From positions 75,027,394 through 75,091,393 of the forward strand of contig OY856187.1 of the NCBI GenBank assembly GCA_963693315.1: a stretch of 64,000 nt of DNA. The letters run 5' to 3'. The stretch is from Diogma glabrata (lineage: Eukaryota; Arthropoda; Insecta; Diptera; Cylindrotomidae). Below the pieces are notes generated by a model, which did not search any database, had not been told where the DNA came from, and saw only the letters and a list, made by a program, of their open reading frames with translations. Positions 1 through 10,960 of the stretch are shown here, in pieces. A program made the position numbers and the translations under genes. The first letter of the stretch is position 1; the number at the start of each line of letters is the position of its first letter.

Positions 1-394
1 GGTTAACGCTTCAATCAACCAATAAATCTGTAGCACAAAGAACAATCAGAAAACGAATACCGAAATCACAAAGCGACTGATTTGATAAGCATTTCCACCA
101 AATCGTTCATAATACTAAACAAAAATTGAAAGAAAAAGGATTAACCAAGAAACCTTTGAAGCTCTCAAAATTATTATATGTGCGCCAGGATTTTTGTCCC
201 TTACTCTTACCCAATTACAATGGACGAAGTGGAAGCCGCCATCAAACAACTGAAAAATCGAATCATGAGATCACACAACTCCTTGCAGGCTGCAATGTAA
301 TCGACGTCATTAAAAATTACGCAAAAAATGCCCCAAAACAACAACCATCCGACAACACTACCGTCATGACATCAGTAAAGTCCTTCGTAATATA
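1..394 (+). repeat. Rep-A copy A, 5' part
   Basis: This block is repeated with few differences at about 20090-20518 (Rep-A copy B). It stops abruptly at a TA dinucleotide (393-394), where a foldback element is inserted, and resumes at 2501. One reading frame near 215-285 contains DEVEAAIKQLKN, which resembles the segment just before the reverse-transcriptase core of non-LTR elements (EEVxxAIKxLKN), so Rep-A may carry a coding relic. That reading is weak because the frame stops soon after. Confidence 0.8.
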
Positions 395-2500
395 CACAGT
401 TGAGAAATTTACTGTAATTTTTAATACAAGCTTTGCTATATGAGTTATGTAAAGCAAGTTATTACTAAATTGTAAAGCAAATGTTGCATTAAAACTAATT
501 CTAACGCAAACTAAAAATTTTGGTAAAACTCTATAGGCCAATAGAATTACGGATTGTACGTGTTGTTGTCGGAAGCAGGTCAAAAACTTTTTTAATCTCT
601 GGGGTAGGGTACTCACATAATGGACATGCCGAGTCCACTCGCCCGGCACCTGGGGACTGGAGTTATTCAACAAAGTGTGCTGGAAATTTTTTTTTGCTTC
701 CTTGTAAGCGATATAACTCGTAAATGGTGCACTTTAGGAAACTACCTAGTGTCTTGGAAACTTTTTGTTCCTTAAATGTTTTTCTATAACTTAAATAAAA
801 AAACAAAAGTAATTTGTTTTGTTGCAAATTTTTGCGAAAAAGTGTGTAAAAATCGATATTTTTCAATTGAATTTAGTTAATTACAAATAATTTTTAATAA
901 CGTAATTGACCCCTCTATCTTGTAGCTGAAACCTCAACAAAAAAATAAGTTTCAGAACGTTTCATTCGGCTTGATAGTTTTTGCACAATTCCATTTTGCA
1001 CTTAATGCCTGAAAAAAAGTTGTTAACTTTGGGCAGGCCGCAAGGTCTGAGTTTTCATCCGATCGCAATCTGCTTGACGGGAATCGAAAGGGTGTAGTGT
1101 CAGCTTTAAATAACAATTTTGTTGCCTATTCCCATATTCAATATTAACAACAATTACAGTGGTTCAAAAAAACTACGAAAATTCCTTATTTGCAAAATTA
1201 AATTTCTTAACGAATTTTCAACTTAACGAGATGCGTTTTTAAAATTTGCAAAGTGCTTAGAAAACCTCAGATTTTAGAAAATAGACCTCTCTAACATGAT
1301 TTGGAACATAATTACACATAAGTAGTTCATTACTTTTTCATTAAATTTATTTGTCATTACAATAATACTCAATTACACATCGTGTCGCTGCGTTCGTTTT
1401 ACGTATACTTTACAGTACGTTTTATTTTTTCATAGAGTACGTTACTAGCAGGAGTCAGAGTAACCGATCGCGTGCTGGGTAGGCACAGACCGAGCATCTT
1501 GTGAGCACAACAGTATCATTTTGGAGGGAAATTCTCAGTTCCTGTCGATATATGGCTTACAAAATCAATGTCACAATCGCGGTTTCAAAAACAAAATGGG
1601 CCATAACTCGGTCCAAATCATGTTAGAGAGGTTTCATTTTAAATCTTCGGTTTTCTAAGGAATTTGCAAATTTTAAACCCGCATCTCGTTAAGTGAAAAA
1701 TTCGTTGAGAAATTTAAATTTGCAACTAAGGAATTTTCGCGGTTTATTCAAACCACAGTAATTGTTGTTAATATTGAATATGGGCATAGGCAACAAAATT
1801 GTTATTTAAAGCTGACACTACACCCTTTCGATTCCTGTCAAGCAGATTGCGATCGGATGAAAACTCAGACCTTGCGGCCTGCCCAAAGTTAACAACTTTT
1901 TTTCAGGCATTAAGTGCAAAATGGAATTGTGCAAAAACTATCAAGCCGAATGAAATGTTCTGAAACTTGTTTTTTCGTTGAGGTTTCAGCTACAAGATAG
2001 AGGGGTCGATTATGTTATTAATAATTATTTGCAAATAACTAAATTCAATTGAAAAATATCGTTTTTTAGACATTTTTTCGCAAAAATTTGCAACAAAACA
2101 AATCTTTTTTGTTTTTTTTTTATTTTAAGTTATAGAAAAACATTTAAGGAACAAAAAAGTTCTAAAGCACCAGCATCCTTTAGTGCACCAAGGAAGCAAA
2201 AAAAATTTCCAGCACACTCGGCATGTCCATTATGTGAGTACCATACACCAGAGATTAAAAAAATTTCTGATCTGTTACCGACAACAACACGTAAGCCATA
2301 TCTTTTTCCGTTATTCTTTGGGCCTACTAGCATCATAATTTATTTTTTATAGAAATGGTAGAAGTTTTAAAACAACTTGCTAAGCAAAGAGCATTAAATT
2401 TATCTTTAAAGCAAGCTTTGCATTGTTTTATAATGGAGACTTCCGTAGGACCTATATGTGTAGCAATTTGCATTACATATTTAGCTTATTTTTAACTGTG
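395..2500. mobile_element. Foldback DNA transposon FB-1, non-autonomous
   Basis: A 2106 bp element with two long arms in inverted orientation (about 529-1308 and 1613-2332) around a roughly 300 bp spacer. The outer ends are CACAGTT and AACTGTG. It is flanked by TA on both sides (393-394 and 2501-2502). Rep-A copy B at about 20510-20525 holds the uninterrupted site with a single TA, so the borders are exact. A TA target duplication is typical of Tc1/mariner-type transposition. I see no transposase; the element would need one supplied in trans. The left arm has about 40 bases near 638-680 that the right arm lacks. Confidence 0.85.
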
Positions 2501-3093
2501 TAGGATCTCGAATTTCAGCTTAACTAGTTATGATTCTAAATAAACGGTAGCTGATTGCAAAGGATGAAGGACTCTAACATCGAATTAATTTGGATCTTTA
2601 TTTTGGAACCCCTTTTTTCAATTCTGATTATTAATTAAATAAAAAACATTAAAACTCTAGTATGACGGAAAAATATTTATTACTTCGGTCTGAAAGACCT
2701 AAGTATTACATTCATGAGCTAAAAGTGAAATTCTTACCCCACTTTTTTTGGCATTTCTCGACGTTTTAGGACCTACTGATTCTAAAAAAGCAAAAAAAAA
2801 ATGTATGTCTGTCTGTCGGCCGGCCGGCCGTTTGGTCGTCCGGGCGTCACAACCAACGAAATCTAGAAAACCGCTGAAGGGATTTTAAAAATTTTGGTTT
2901 CTAAAAATAGGTACACTCAATGGTAAGAACCGAAAGGGCGATATGTTCGATAACTGCACCGGAAGTGGGTCAAAAAAATCGTCAAGTGTGTCAAAACAAA
3001 GAAATAAGCATATTTTGGCTTTAAAACGTTAATTTTAAGTGATAATGAGTAGGAACAAAAGATAGACCAAAAACTAAATTATTGCATTATAAG
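2501..3093 (+). repeat. Rep-A copy A, central part
   Basis: Continues Rep-A after FB-1. It contains a short hairpin with arms ACTTCGGTCT and AGACCTAAGT (about 2683-2707) and a GGCCGG run near 2818-2830. Related sequence lies at 20812-21255, in inverted orientation just before the gap (about 60535-60594), and at 63594-63900. Copy B has about 170 extra bases (20667-20815) that are missing here. Confidence 0.8.
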
Positions 3094-3613
3094 GGGCCTT
3101 ATTCCCGAACACATATTTGTCAATCGACAATATTGTTAATTTTACCAAAATGCTTAACAACTTTGTATAAAAAAGGTATTCTGTAACTCTTATTTGTGTA
3201 TCCGTAGACATAAACCTACCTACTATAACAAATTATAACAGATTTTTGGTACTAGATTCGTACTTTTGACAACTAACTTTTTTAATCTTAAAAGATGCAA
3301 AATAAAATAAAAATATATTTAATAAATAAATATGTTTTAACGATATTTATATAAAAATATGATTATTTATTATTATTAAACTTAATTTTGCGTTATAAAT
3401 TAATTTTTACGCCAATCGGTGAAATTTGTATAAAAAAGTCAGCACACAAAGCATAAAGCAAAATTGTGATTTTGACAGTAACTATATTGTTCTTGTCAGA
3501 TTCACAATATTGTGTTGAATTTTCACCAAATTGGTGTTACATAATACGAAATTCACAATATTGTGTGAATTTACTATATTGTGATGACATTTATGTGTTC
3601 GGGAATAGGGTCC
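3094..3613. mobile_element. Harbinger-like MITE in Rep-A copy A
   Basis: A 520 bp element with inverted ends GGGCCTTATTCCCGAACAC and, read inward from the other side, GGACCCTATTCCCGAACAC. AAG flanks both ends (3091-3093, 3614-3616). Rep-A copy B near 21250-21270 shows the uninterrupted site with one AAG. The GG(G/A)CC-type ends and 3 bp duplication fit the PIF/Harbinger superfamily, although AAG is not the usual TWA target. Subterminal sequence near 3500-3590 has palindromic CACAATATTGTG motifs. There is no coding capacity. Confidence 0.8.
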
Positions 3614-4160
3614 AAGTTTGTAAAAAAAATGTTGTCAAGTGTGTCAAAAGAAAGATTTTTATTTATTATTTTACCCAATTTTTTGGAAAAAAATAAAATT
3701 AATTATTTGTATAACATGAAATATATTTGTATGACATGAAATTTTAGTATTATGATAGAGAATTATGGCATTATAAGTTTGTCAAAAAAATGTTGCCAAG
3801 TGTGTCAAAAGAAAGATTTTAATTTATTTTTTCACCATTTTTTGGAAAAAGATAAAATTAATTATTTGTATGACATAAAATTTTATTATTATTATTGAGA
3901 ATTATGACATTATAAGTTTGTCAAAAAAATGTTGTCAAGTGTGTCAAAAGAAGGATTTTTTTGATTTTTTTACCCAATTTTTCGGAAAAAAACAAAATTT
4001 ATTATTTGTATGACATGAAATTTTATTATTATTATAGAGAATTATGGCATTATAAGTTTGTCAAAGAAATAATGTCAAGTGTGTCAATAAATGATTTCAT
4101 TTATTTTTTTAGTCAATTTTTTGGAAAAAAAAATTTAGCTGTTTTTATGACGTAAATGTA
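3614..4160 (+). repeat. Rep-A internal tandem array, ~125 bp unit
   Basis: Four to five imperfect units. Each contains a core like GTCAAGTGTGTCAAAA, then a T-rich stretch with ACCCAATTTTTTGG, then ATTATGGCATTATAAG. The same array with a different copy number is at about 21255-21780. The number of units therefore varies between copies. Confidence 0.8.
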
Positions 4161-4179
4161 ATTGAAAATGAAATTGGAC

Positions 4180-5225
4180 ATGGAAATTTCTGAATTTGTT
4201 ATAGTTTTTGAAATATTTTTGGAATTTTGAAAAAATTTTGTAGTTTTGGTTTTGTAAGAATTTTTCGAATATTTTTGGAATTTTGAATAATTTAAAATTT
4301 TTGATATTATTATAATTTTAATTTTTGATTTTATTATAATTTTTGCATAATTTTTAGAATTTTGGAAAAAGTTTGAATTTTTAAGAGTTTTTGAAATATT
4401 ATTGGAATTTAGAAAAAGTTTAAATATTTGATTTTATTCTAATTTTTGGAATATTTTTGGAATTTTGAAAAAGTTTCAATTTTTGATTTGCTTATATCTT
4501 TTGCAATAGTTCCAGAATTATTTTAATATAAAAATAGAATTTTTGAAAAAAGTTTTAATCTTTGATTTTGTAATAATTTTTGGAATATTTTTAGAATTGT
4601 GAAAAAAGTTTGATTTTATTTAATTTTTATAATATTTTGATTTTGTAATAATTTTTGCAATATTTTTAGAATTTTGGAAAAAGTTTTAATTTTTGATTTT
4701 GTTATAATTTTTGCAATATTTTTAGAATTTTGAAAAAAAAAATAGAATTTTTTTATATATATTTTTAGAATTTTGGAAAAAGTTTCAATCTTTGATTTTG
4801 TAAGAATTTTTGGAATATTTTAGAATTTTGAAAAATTTTTAATTTTTGATTTTATTTTAATTTTTGGAATTTTGAAAAAAGTTTCAATTATTGATATTGT
4901 TATAATTTTTGCAATATTTTTAGAATTTTGGAAAAAGTTTGATTGTTTAAGAATTTTTGGAATATTTTTGGAATTTAGAAAAAGTTTAAATATTTGATTT
5001 TATTCTAATTTTTGGAATATTTTTGGAATTTTGAAAGAAGTTTCAATTTTTGATTTTGTTATAATTTTTGCAATAGTTTTAGAATTTTTGAAAAAAGTGT
5101 AATTTTTGATTTTGGAATAATTTTTGGAATAATTTTAGAATTTTGAAAAAGCTTGATTTTATTTAATTTTTACAATATTTTTGGAATTTTGAACGAAATA
5201 TGAATTTGTGATTTTGTAATATTTT
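4180..5225 (+). repeat. Rep-A short-period AT-rich array
   Basis: About 1 kb of degenerate repeats of roughly 50-60 bp built from phrases such as TTGGAATTTTGAAAAAG, TTTTTGATTTTGTTATAA and TTTTTGGAATATTTTT. The matching array is only about 280 bp in copy B (21780-22060), and about 550 bp in inverted orientation in copy C (59440-59990), so it expands and contracts between copies. Confidence 0.8.
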
Positions 5226-5550
5226 CTCGAAACGCTAAATGGAGAGGTTTTGAGTAGTTTGCTGATTGTATCATTTTTTCACTAAAGTATGTTAATATAT
5301 GATTTGTTATACGTTTCCGGCAACGTATTGATGTTTCGTGTTAGTTTTGTAATAAATTTCTAAACAGAGGTAAGAAATACATGTACTTTAACAAAGAGTT
5401 TTATGTTTGATATACATCGCTGGCCAAAACTAAAAACAATGTCCGTATTAATAAAAGTATTTTGCCGAAAACTATATCAAAATCTCTAACCCAGACCGAA
5501 GTCTTGATATCTCAGAGCCTTGAGATTTCAGCCCCTTCATATTTGAAATA
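5226..5550 (+). repeat. Rep-A copy A, 3' part
   Basis: Matches 22060-22290 (copy B) and, inverted, 49195-49403 plus 59246-59400 (copy C). It includes a phrase with CGTATTGATGTTTCGTG and ends near GATATCTCAGAGC followed by TTTCAGCCCC. Between 5551 and 5930 I see only AT-rich sequence without a supported feature. Confidence 0.7.
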
Positions 5551-5935
5551 AAAATTTGGCGATTTTGTTATATTAAATTTATATTTAGGAGTTTAGTACA
5601 ATTTAGTAGCTAATTGAAACCCAGTGTTACTATTCAAACTTTGAGTATTGTTTTGCATAGATATGTAGATGTATAAATTGTATAAATTTACCTTTTTTCC
5701 AACCGTACTAAAAATTGCACTTTTAATTTGGATATATTTTACAAAAAATATATAATTTGTGTATTGCACCTAGTTGTCATGGTAGCAGTCCCAAAAACTA
5801 TCATCTTTGTCCTAGCACAAAAAATAAACAAATCCATATTTCTATGCAAAACAAAAATCAAAGTTTGTATAGGAAATTTATTATTATTGGCAAAAAATTG
5901 AAATGGTTGTTTGAATTAGTTTGAGATGTAAATTA

Positions 5936-6626
5936 ATAGTATTTTAATCAATCAGTGTGTCATGAAATGGTTTATTCTCAAGCAAAAGTTTAAATTTGCG
6001 ATTGAATAAAATTCATTAAACACGAATTGATTACACTATTTTATTCTCTGACAAAGAATTATGTATTATATAATATAAAATCGTTTTCTTCAACTACAAC
6101 AATAAATCTTTATTATTTTAATTGATAAATCAAATTTTTATTAAAAAAACCTTGATGATAAAAAAACCCCATTCCCAACAATCAAACAAATTCAACTAAA
6201 AGAAATAAGAGAATTTAACTTAAAATTTGATTTTTGAACAAAACGTATGAAAGTTATTGTGATTATAATTTGAATATAATTTTAAAACAATCAAAACAAT
6301 TTGACCAATTTGGTATGATTCCAACCAATTGAATAATGATAATTTGTTTATAGGAAAATTTTCATAAGACAATGGGTTAAGTTCATTAGGGCTTAGGCTA
6401 TAGGTTAGAAAACAATACAATAATACATACTATTATTATGGAAAAAATATAAAAATATAGCTGATATAAATAAATGGAAGAGAATAAATATAATTTATTC
6501 TACAATAAAGATTTATTGTTTTAATTGAGGAAAACGTTTTTTTTATATAATACATAATTGTTTGTCAGAGAATCACGTAATAAACCATTTCATTACACAC
6601 TGATCGATTAAAATACTATTTTTGTA
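5936..6626. repeat. Inverted repeat pair
   Basis: Sequence at about 5936-6120 recurs in inverted orientation at about 6460-6626; the shared core includes CAGTGTGT and ATGAAATGGTTTATT, the phrase TCTCTGACAAA and an AATAAATCTTTATT motif. The roughly 340 bp between the arms is AT-rich with no reading frame that looks real. It could be a degraded foldback or MITE; exact ends are not visible. Confidence 0.55.
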
Positions 6627-6635
6627 CAATATCCA

Positions 6636-6840
6636 ATAACAAAAGTCAGACAAGTGCGAATAAAATTCGCTCGTCAAGGGTTCCGTGAATGTAAAGAAAA
6701 CAATATCAAAATAATTTACATAAAGTTGTGTTGTAAAGGGTTTATATTGCCAGACCATAGACACATAAAAACTAAAAGGTTCATCGTAAATATCAATAGT
6801 TAATGTCAATCTCATCTAAATTGATCGAAATGATATAAAA
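6636..6840. repeat. Dispersed repeat, copy 1
   Basis: About 200 bp shared in the same orientation with 9935-10110. Common phrases include GAATAAAATTC, AAGGTTCCGTG or AGGGTTCCGTG, TACATAAAGTTGT and CAGACCATAG. Two copies bracket the tandem array and may be edges of one older element. No coding signal. Confidence 0.55.
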
Positions 6841-6929
6841 AATATTACTTTAGGTTAAATGATATCCATAGCTATTTATGGTAGCTAAGGAACGACTCAA
6901 TTCTGTCAAACAACGACGAAATTTAGGGG

Positions 6930-7440
6930 TGGAGTGGTGTTAACGCTAAAAATAGGACTTTTTTTGATAATAATTCAAAAACTGTGCATCGCAAGATTCT
7001 AAAATAATTGTAATGTTTCTTAATTTTGGTGTTCTTTCAAATGACACTCATGCGAGCCAAAAAACCTTTTTTTCACGATTCCTCACTCCTATCCCCTAAA
7101 CACGTAGAATTAAAACTACTTGAGGCTTCGCTATATTTTTCGTTATTGGTTTATCAAATTTCCTATCTCTATGAATTTTTTCAAATTTTTCTGTCAATCA
7201 ACGAAGAAACGTATAGGGGGGGGGGGGACCAACCTTTTGTTGCACTTTTTTGAGAATAATTCAAAAACGGTGCATCGCAAAATTCTAAAAAAACTGTATT
7301 GTTTTTTAATTTTGGTGCTCTATCAAATGACATCCCACTCATGCGGGTCAAAAAACAATTTTTCACCCTTCCCCACTCCCATCCCCTAAACACATAGAAA
7401 TAAAATCACTTGAAGCTTCGCTATATTTTTCGTGTTCCAT
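6930..7440 (+). repeat. G-run tandem array, units 1-2
   Basis: First two units of a roughly 280-300 bp tandem repeat. Each unit begins near a phrase meaning 'AACTCAAAAACTGTGC', then TTCTTTCAAATGACA or similar, then a C-rich stretch with CCCCTAAACAC, then AATTTTTTCAAATTTTTCTG and a G-run. The G-run at about 7216-7227 is an unbroken stretch of about 12 G. Unit 2 is truncated at about 7440. Confidence 0.7.
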
Positions 7441-7661
7441 AGAATTATAGGCTCATCGCTTTACTAAAATTTTCAGTTCTTTCTATAGCAACAATTTTTT
7501 TGTGTTAGATTACATAAGTTCGACATTTGAGTCGGTGCTTGAAAAACAACGTATAATTTTAACAATATTTAAAATTAACAAAAGATCAATGTTTGACTTA
7601 AACAATAGCATATTAAACAAATATTAACCCTAAAATAATTGCAGGTTATCGAACTTACCAT

Positions 7662-8012
7662 TCAATTAAAACTCAACATTTTCTAAAGCTATACAAGAAA
7701 TTTATTAAACCAGTAATTATGAATGGATTACAAACGTGGATCTTAACACAAACTAACAAATCACATCAATCTGATTTGAACCTTGAGAATTTACGCCACC
7801 TTTTGGGCCCACTTATGGCATACAATACAATACAATATACAATAGATAGTAAAGGACCGTGATAATTTTAAAAATAAAGTTCTTTCTTTTGGATAACTGG
7901 TTATATTCACTCTAAAAGAGTTGCAAAATTAAGAATTGCTCTAAGAATCAGTACAAAGGATGACATGACTAAAAATGTACACGCCAGTCCCACTCAATAT
8001 TGCTATTCGGGT
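7662..8012 (+). pseudogene. RTE-type non-LTR reverse transcriptase relic
   Basis: The frame starting at 7662 reads as the region after the catalytic palm of RTE-like elements: LYKKFIKPVIMNGLQTWILT corresponds to the widespread LYKTLIRPVLxYGxExWxLT block, and NLRHLLGP corresponds to the KILRRIFGP block. Near 7893-8010, after a frame change, YIHSKRVAKLRIALRIS followed by TKDDMTKNVHASP matches the region around GHVxRM and KKVL. Catalytic motifs and 5' parts are missing and frames are broken, so this is a fragment. It separates units 2 and 3 of the surrounding tandem array. The family call rests on the block order and is from memory of the family, not a search. Confidence 0.65.
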
Positions 8013-8078
8013 TAAAAAAGCTTTATTTCACCTTACCATTCCTACCCTTTCAAAACGATTAATAAATATTTGATACAC

Positions 8079-9130
8079 GGGGGGACGGTCTGAATTTTGA
8101 ACATTTTTGATCATAACTCAAAAACTGTGCACCGCAAAATTATAAAAAAAATTGCAATGATTTTTAAATTAGGTGCTCTTTCAAATGATTTTCCATTCGC
8201 TTGGGTCAAAAAAAGTTTTTTTTTACCCTCTCTACCCTGGTGCCTTAAACACACAGAAAAATAATTATTTGAGACTTCGGTAAAATTTTCATACAAAATT
8301 TACCAAATTTCCTAGCTCTGTGAATTTTTTCAAATTTTTCTGTCAATCAGTGTCGAAACGTAGGGGAGGGAACGGTTTGAATTTTGCACTTTTTTGTCCA
8401 TAACTCAAAAACTGTGTACCGCAAAATTATAAAAAAAATTGCAACAAATTTTAAATTAGGTGTTCTTTCAAATGACACCCCACTCGCTTGGGTCAAAAAA
8501 GTTTTTTTTTTACCCTCTTTACCCCGGTCCCCTAACCACTCAGAAATATAATTATTTGAGACTTCGGTATAATTTTCATACAAAATTTACCAAATTGCCT
8601 AGCTCTGTGAATTTTTTCAAATTTTTCTGTCAATCAGTGTCGAAACGTAGGGGGGGGAACGGTTTTAATTTTGCACTTTTTTGTCCATAACTCAAAAACT
8701 GTGCACCGCAAAATTCTAAAAAAAATTGCAACAAATTCCAAATTAGGTGCTCTTTCAAATGACACCCCACTCGCTTGGGTCAAAAAAATTTCCGAATTTC
8801 CGAATTTTCTAACTCTGTGAATTTTTCCAAATTTTTCTGTCAATCAGTGTCGAAACGAAGGGGGGGGGGCGGTATGTTTTTGACAATAACTCAAAAACTG
8901 TGCATTGCAAAATTCTAAAAAAAATTGCTATGATTTCTAAATTAGGTGCTCTTTCAAATGACACCCCACTTGACCACATTTTAAATAGTGTTTTTACCCC
9001 TCCTCATTTCCACCCCCTTAATAAATCTAATTATGAGAATATGACACTTTTATATATTTTTTATTAAAACTGTACTAATTTTCTATCATTGCAAATACAT
9101 TTGAAAATTTTCGATCAGTTAGGTTCGGAG
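8079..9130 (+). repeat. G-run tandem array, units 3-6
   Basis: Units begin near 8079, 8352, 8649 and 8858. Runs of 5 to 10 G start each unit (for example 8650-8657 and about 8861-8870). Unit 5 carries a deletion so that its C-rich middle is lost. A more diverged unit continues to about 9440. Apparent reading frames here are shadows of the repeat, because the same peptide recurs in successive units. Confidence 0.75.
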
Positions 9131-9491
9131 CTAATCGAGTTAAGAAATCACGAAAAAAACGTCATTATTCAGAATTATACAAAAAATGGTGAGGTGTAAA
9201 ATTCCAAAATAAATTTTTAAGAAATACTGAAATGAAGCCCTTTCATATGATACCCTACTTGAATCTATAAAAAAATCTATTTTCTCAAAGGTCTCACATC
9301 GAACCCCTGTAAACCAAACGAAAACCACTTTAGTTTTATTTGTATTCGTCATTTCATGTGGACAAATTAGTTTTATACACATGCCAAATTTCAAGTCCAT
9401 ATAGCATTTATAGTTTACGAGATAATCGATATAATGTGAAAAACTCGTTTTACTCTCACCAATAGTGTTCCGTATAAAAAACGGAACCCTA
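9131..9491 (+). repeat. Diverged array unit with hairpin end
   Basis: Sequence near 9177-9260 is alignable by eye to the array (AAATGGTGAGGTGTAAAATTC against AAACTGTGCATCGCAAAATTC). The block ends with a small hairpin at about 9467-9491, GTTCCGTAT followed by ACGGAAC. Such a hairpin end suggests that the array lies inside a transposon whose terminus is here. This is inference. Confidence 0.4.
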
Positions 9492-9525
9492 AAAACTGTC
9501 ATTTTTGGTTTGGTTGAAGAAAAAT

Positions 9526-9690
9526 GTATTTTTAAAATTAAAGGGAATAAAAGCAGTTACAAAGCCAAATATTTATGACTGTACTTATTTGATAATTATT
9601 AATTAATAATTATAATTTAATAATTATTTTATTTAAATAATTAAATGAAATAAAATAATAAACAATTAGATAAATGAAAATCAGGTTCGG
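9526..9690. repeat. Dispersed AT-rich repeat, copy 1
   Basis: Shares its start (AATTAAAGGGAATAAAAGCAG) and AT-rich body, including an ATAATTATTAATTAATAATTAT palindrome-like stretch, with 14750-14905. The two copies are in the same orientation and flank the odorant-receptor gene. No coding capacity. Confidence 0.55.
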
Positions 9691-9934
9691 ATAGGGTGGC
9701 ATAAAAAGTATTCTGTAGAAGGGAAAATCGATCACCCAAATCGATCTACCTCTTAACTCGAATAACAACATCCCTAAAACATTCAAAAATATTTTAGTAA
9801 CATATTTCAGCTGGAATATTTTTCTGTGACAGCCTTAAAAACTTCAATATTTGATTGAAAACACATACATTGAAACACGTTATAAATCTTAGACAAAATT
9901 GTTTCTACCGACTTTCCGTTTATTGGTAGACCTT

Positions 9935-10110
9935 GTCTAGAAACTGAATAAAATTCACTCGTCGAAGGTTCCGTGGATGTAAACAACACAAAAACAATTG
10001 ACATAAAGTTGTATTGTAAAATCTTTATATTGTCAGACCATAGGAATATAAAAAATGAATTTTTTATCGTAAATGTCAATAGAAATGTGAATTGAAAATC
10101 GATCTAACTG
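9935..10110. repeat. Dispersed repeat, copy 2
   Basis: Second copy of the repeat at 6636-6840. From 10110 to the receptor gene the sequence is AT-rich and I see no supported feature other than the TATA-like box. Confidence 0.55.
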
Positions 10111-10890
10111 TTACAAAAAAAATTGTAGTTTATTGTTAGTTTTATTCAAATTCTTACCACTAAAAAAATCTGTACACAGAACTTAGCAAAATGCCACACA
10201 ACCTTAGCTAATTTTCTAAAAAAATTGATTTTACAAATTTACTTTGAAAAAAACTTTGCAAAAAAGTAAACATTAAAACATCTCGGGCATAATAACACTA
10301 CAAAAAAAAAATTATACTGCATACTACAAAATCATACTACAAAAAAAATCCATAACACGAAAATCAAAAAAAAATAAATATTGAACAACCGTTATTCATT
10401 GTGAGGAAAGCTCATATATTCTTGTATAATTCTTGCATGACCCAGTTTTTATGATTGATACAAGTCAAAACAAACAAAATTTGTATATAAAATTGTATTA
10501 GCTCACACAAAAATGTTTAAAGTATTGTTTATAAGTTTGTTGATCGACTTGTTGCACTTGTTGTTTTTGTGTTTGATATTAATTCCTAATATAGAGTATG
10601 AATTAAAAAAAAGCCGGTCGTTACACTAATTACTTGCAAAAAATTGTTGTCAAGAAATACACTCCATACAAGACATACATCCTACACTTAACAAACTAAT
10701 GCAAATATGTTAATGTTTTCATATTCTTTTTAATTAAGCTTACTTTGTTGCCACTTTGTGGCAAACGACATTTATAAAACTTTGATATTTCTAAATTGCT
10801 CGTATTGTTATTATTAATTTCACCATATTAATTCAATCAATTTTCTTTCAGAATTTTATAAAACAATCCTCCCACTTGACAATAATACTG

Positions 10891-10897
10891 TATAAAG
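10891..10897 (+). promoter_or_regulatory. TATA-like box upstream of odorant receptor
   Basis: TATAAAG lies 64-70 bases before the start codon. If used, initiation would fall near 10920 and leave a 5' leader of about 40 bases. In such AT-rich sequence TATA-like words occur by chance, so the spacing is the only support. Confidence 0.3.
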
Positions 10898-10960
10898 GAT
10901 AAATTTAATTTAAACTTGGTAGCATTGTGGAAAAAAGTTTAAGGTTGATAGCTATAAGAA

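Noticed and set aside
4180..5225. Regular short repeats that could suggest a CRISPR array
   Set aside because: Units are degenerate, AT-rich, contiguous and without unique spacers, and the genome is eukaryotic.
8079..9130. Repeated peptides that look like small genes on the minus strand
   Set aside because: The same peptide recurs because the DNA is a tandem array; no start context, conservation signal or unique composition supports coding.
9590..9660. AT palindrome as a possible replication origin or attachment region
   Set aside because: Such palindromes are expected by chance in sequence this AT-rich and a similar one is part of a dispersed repeat.
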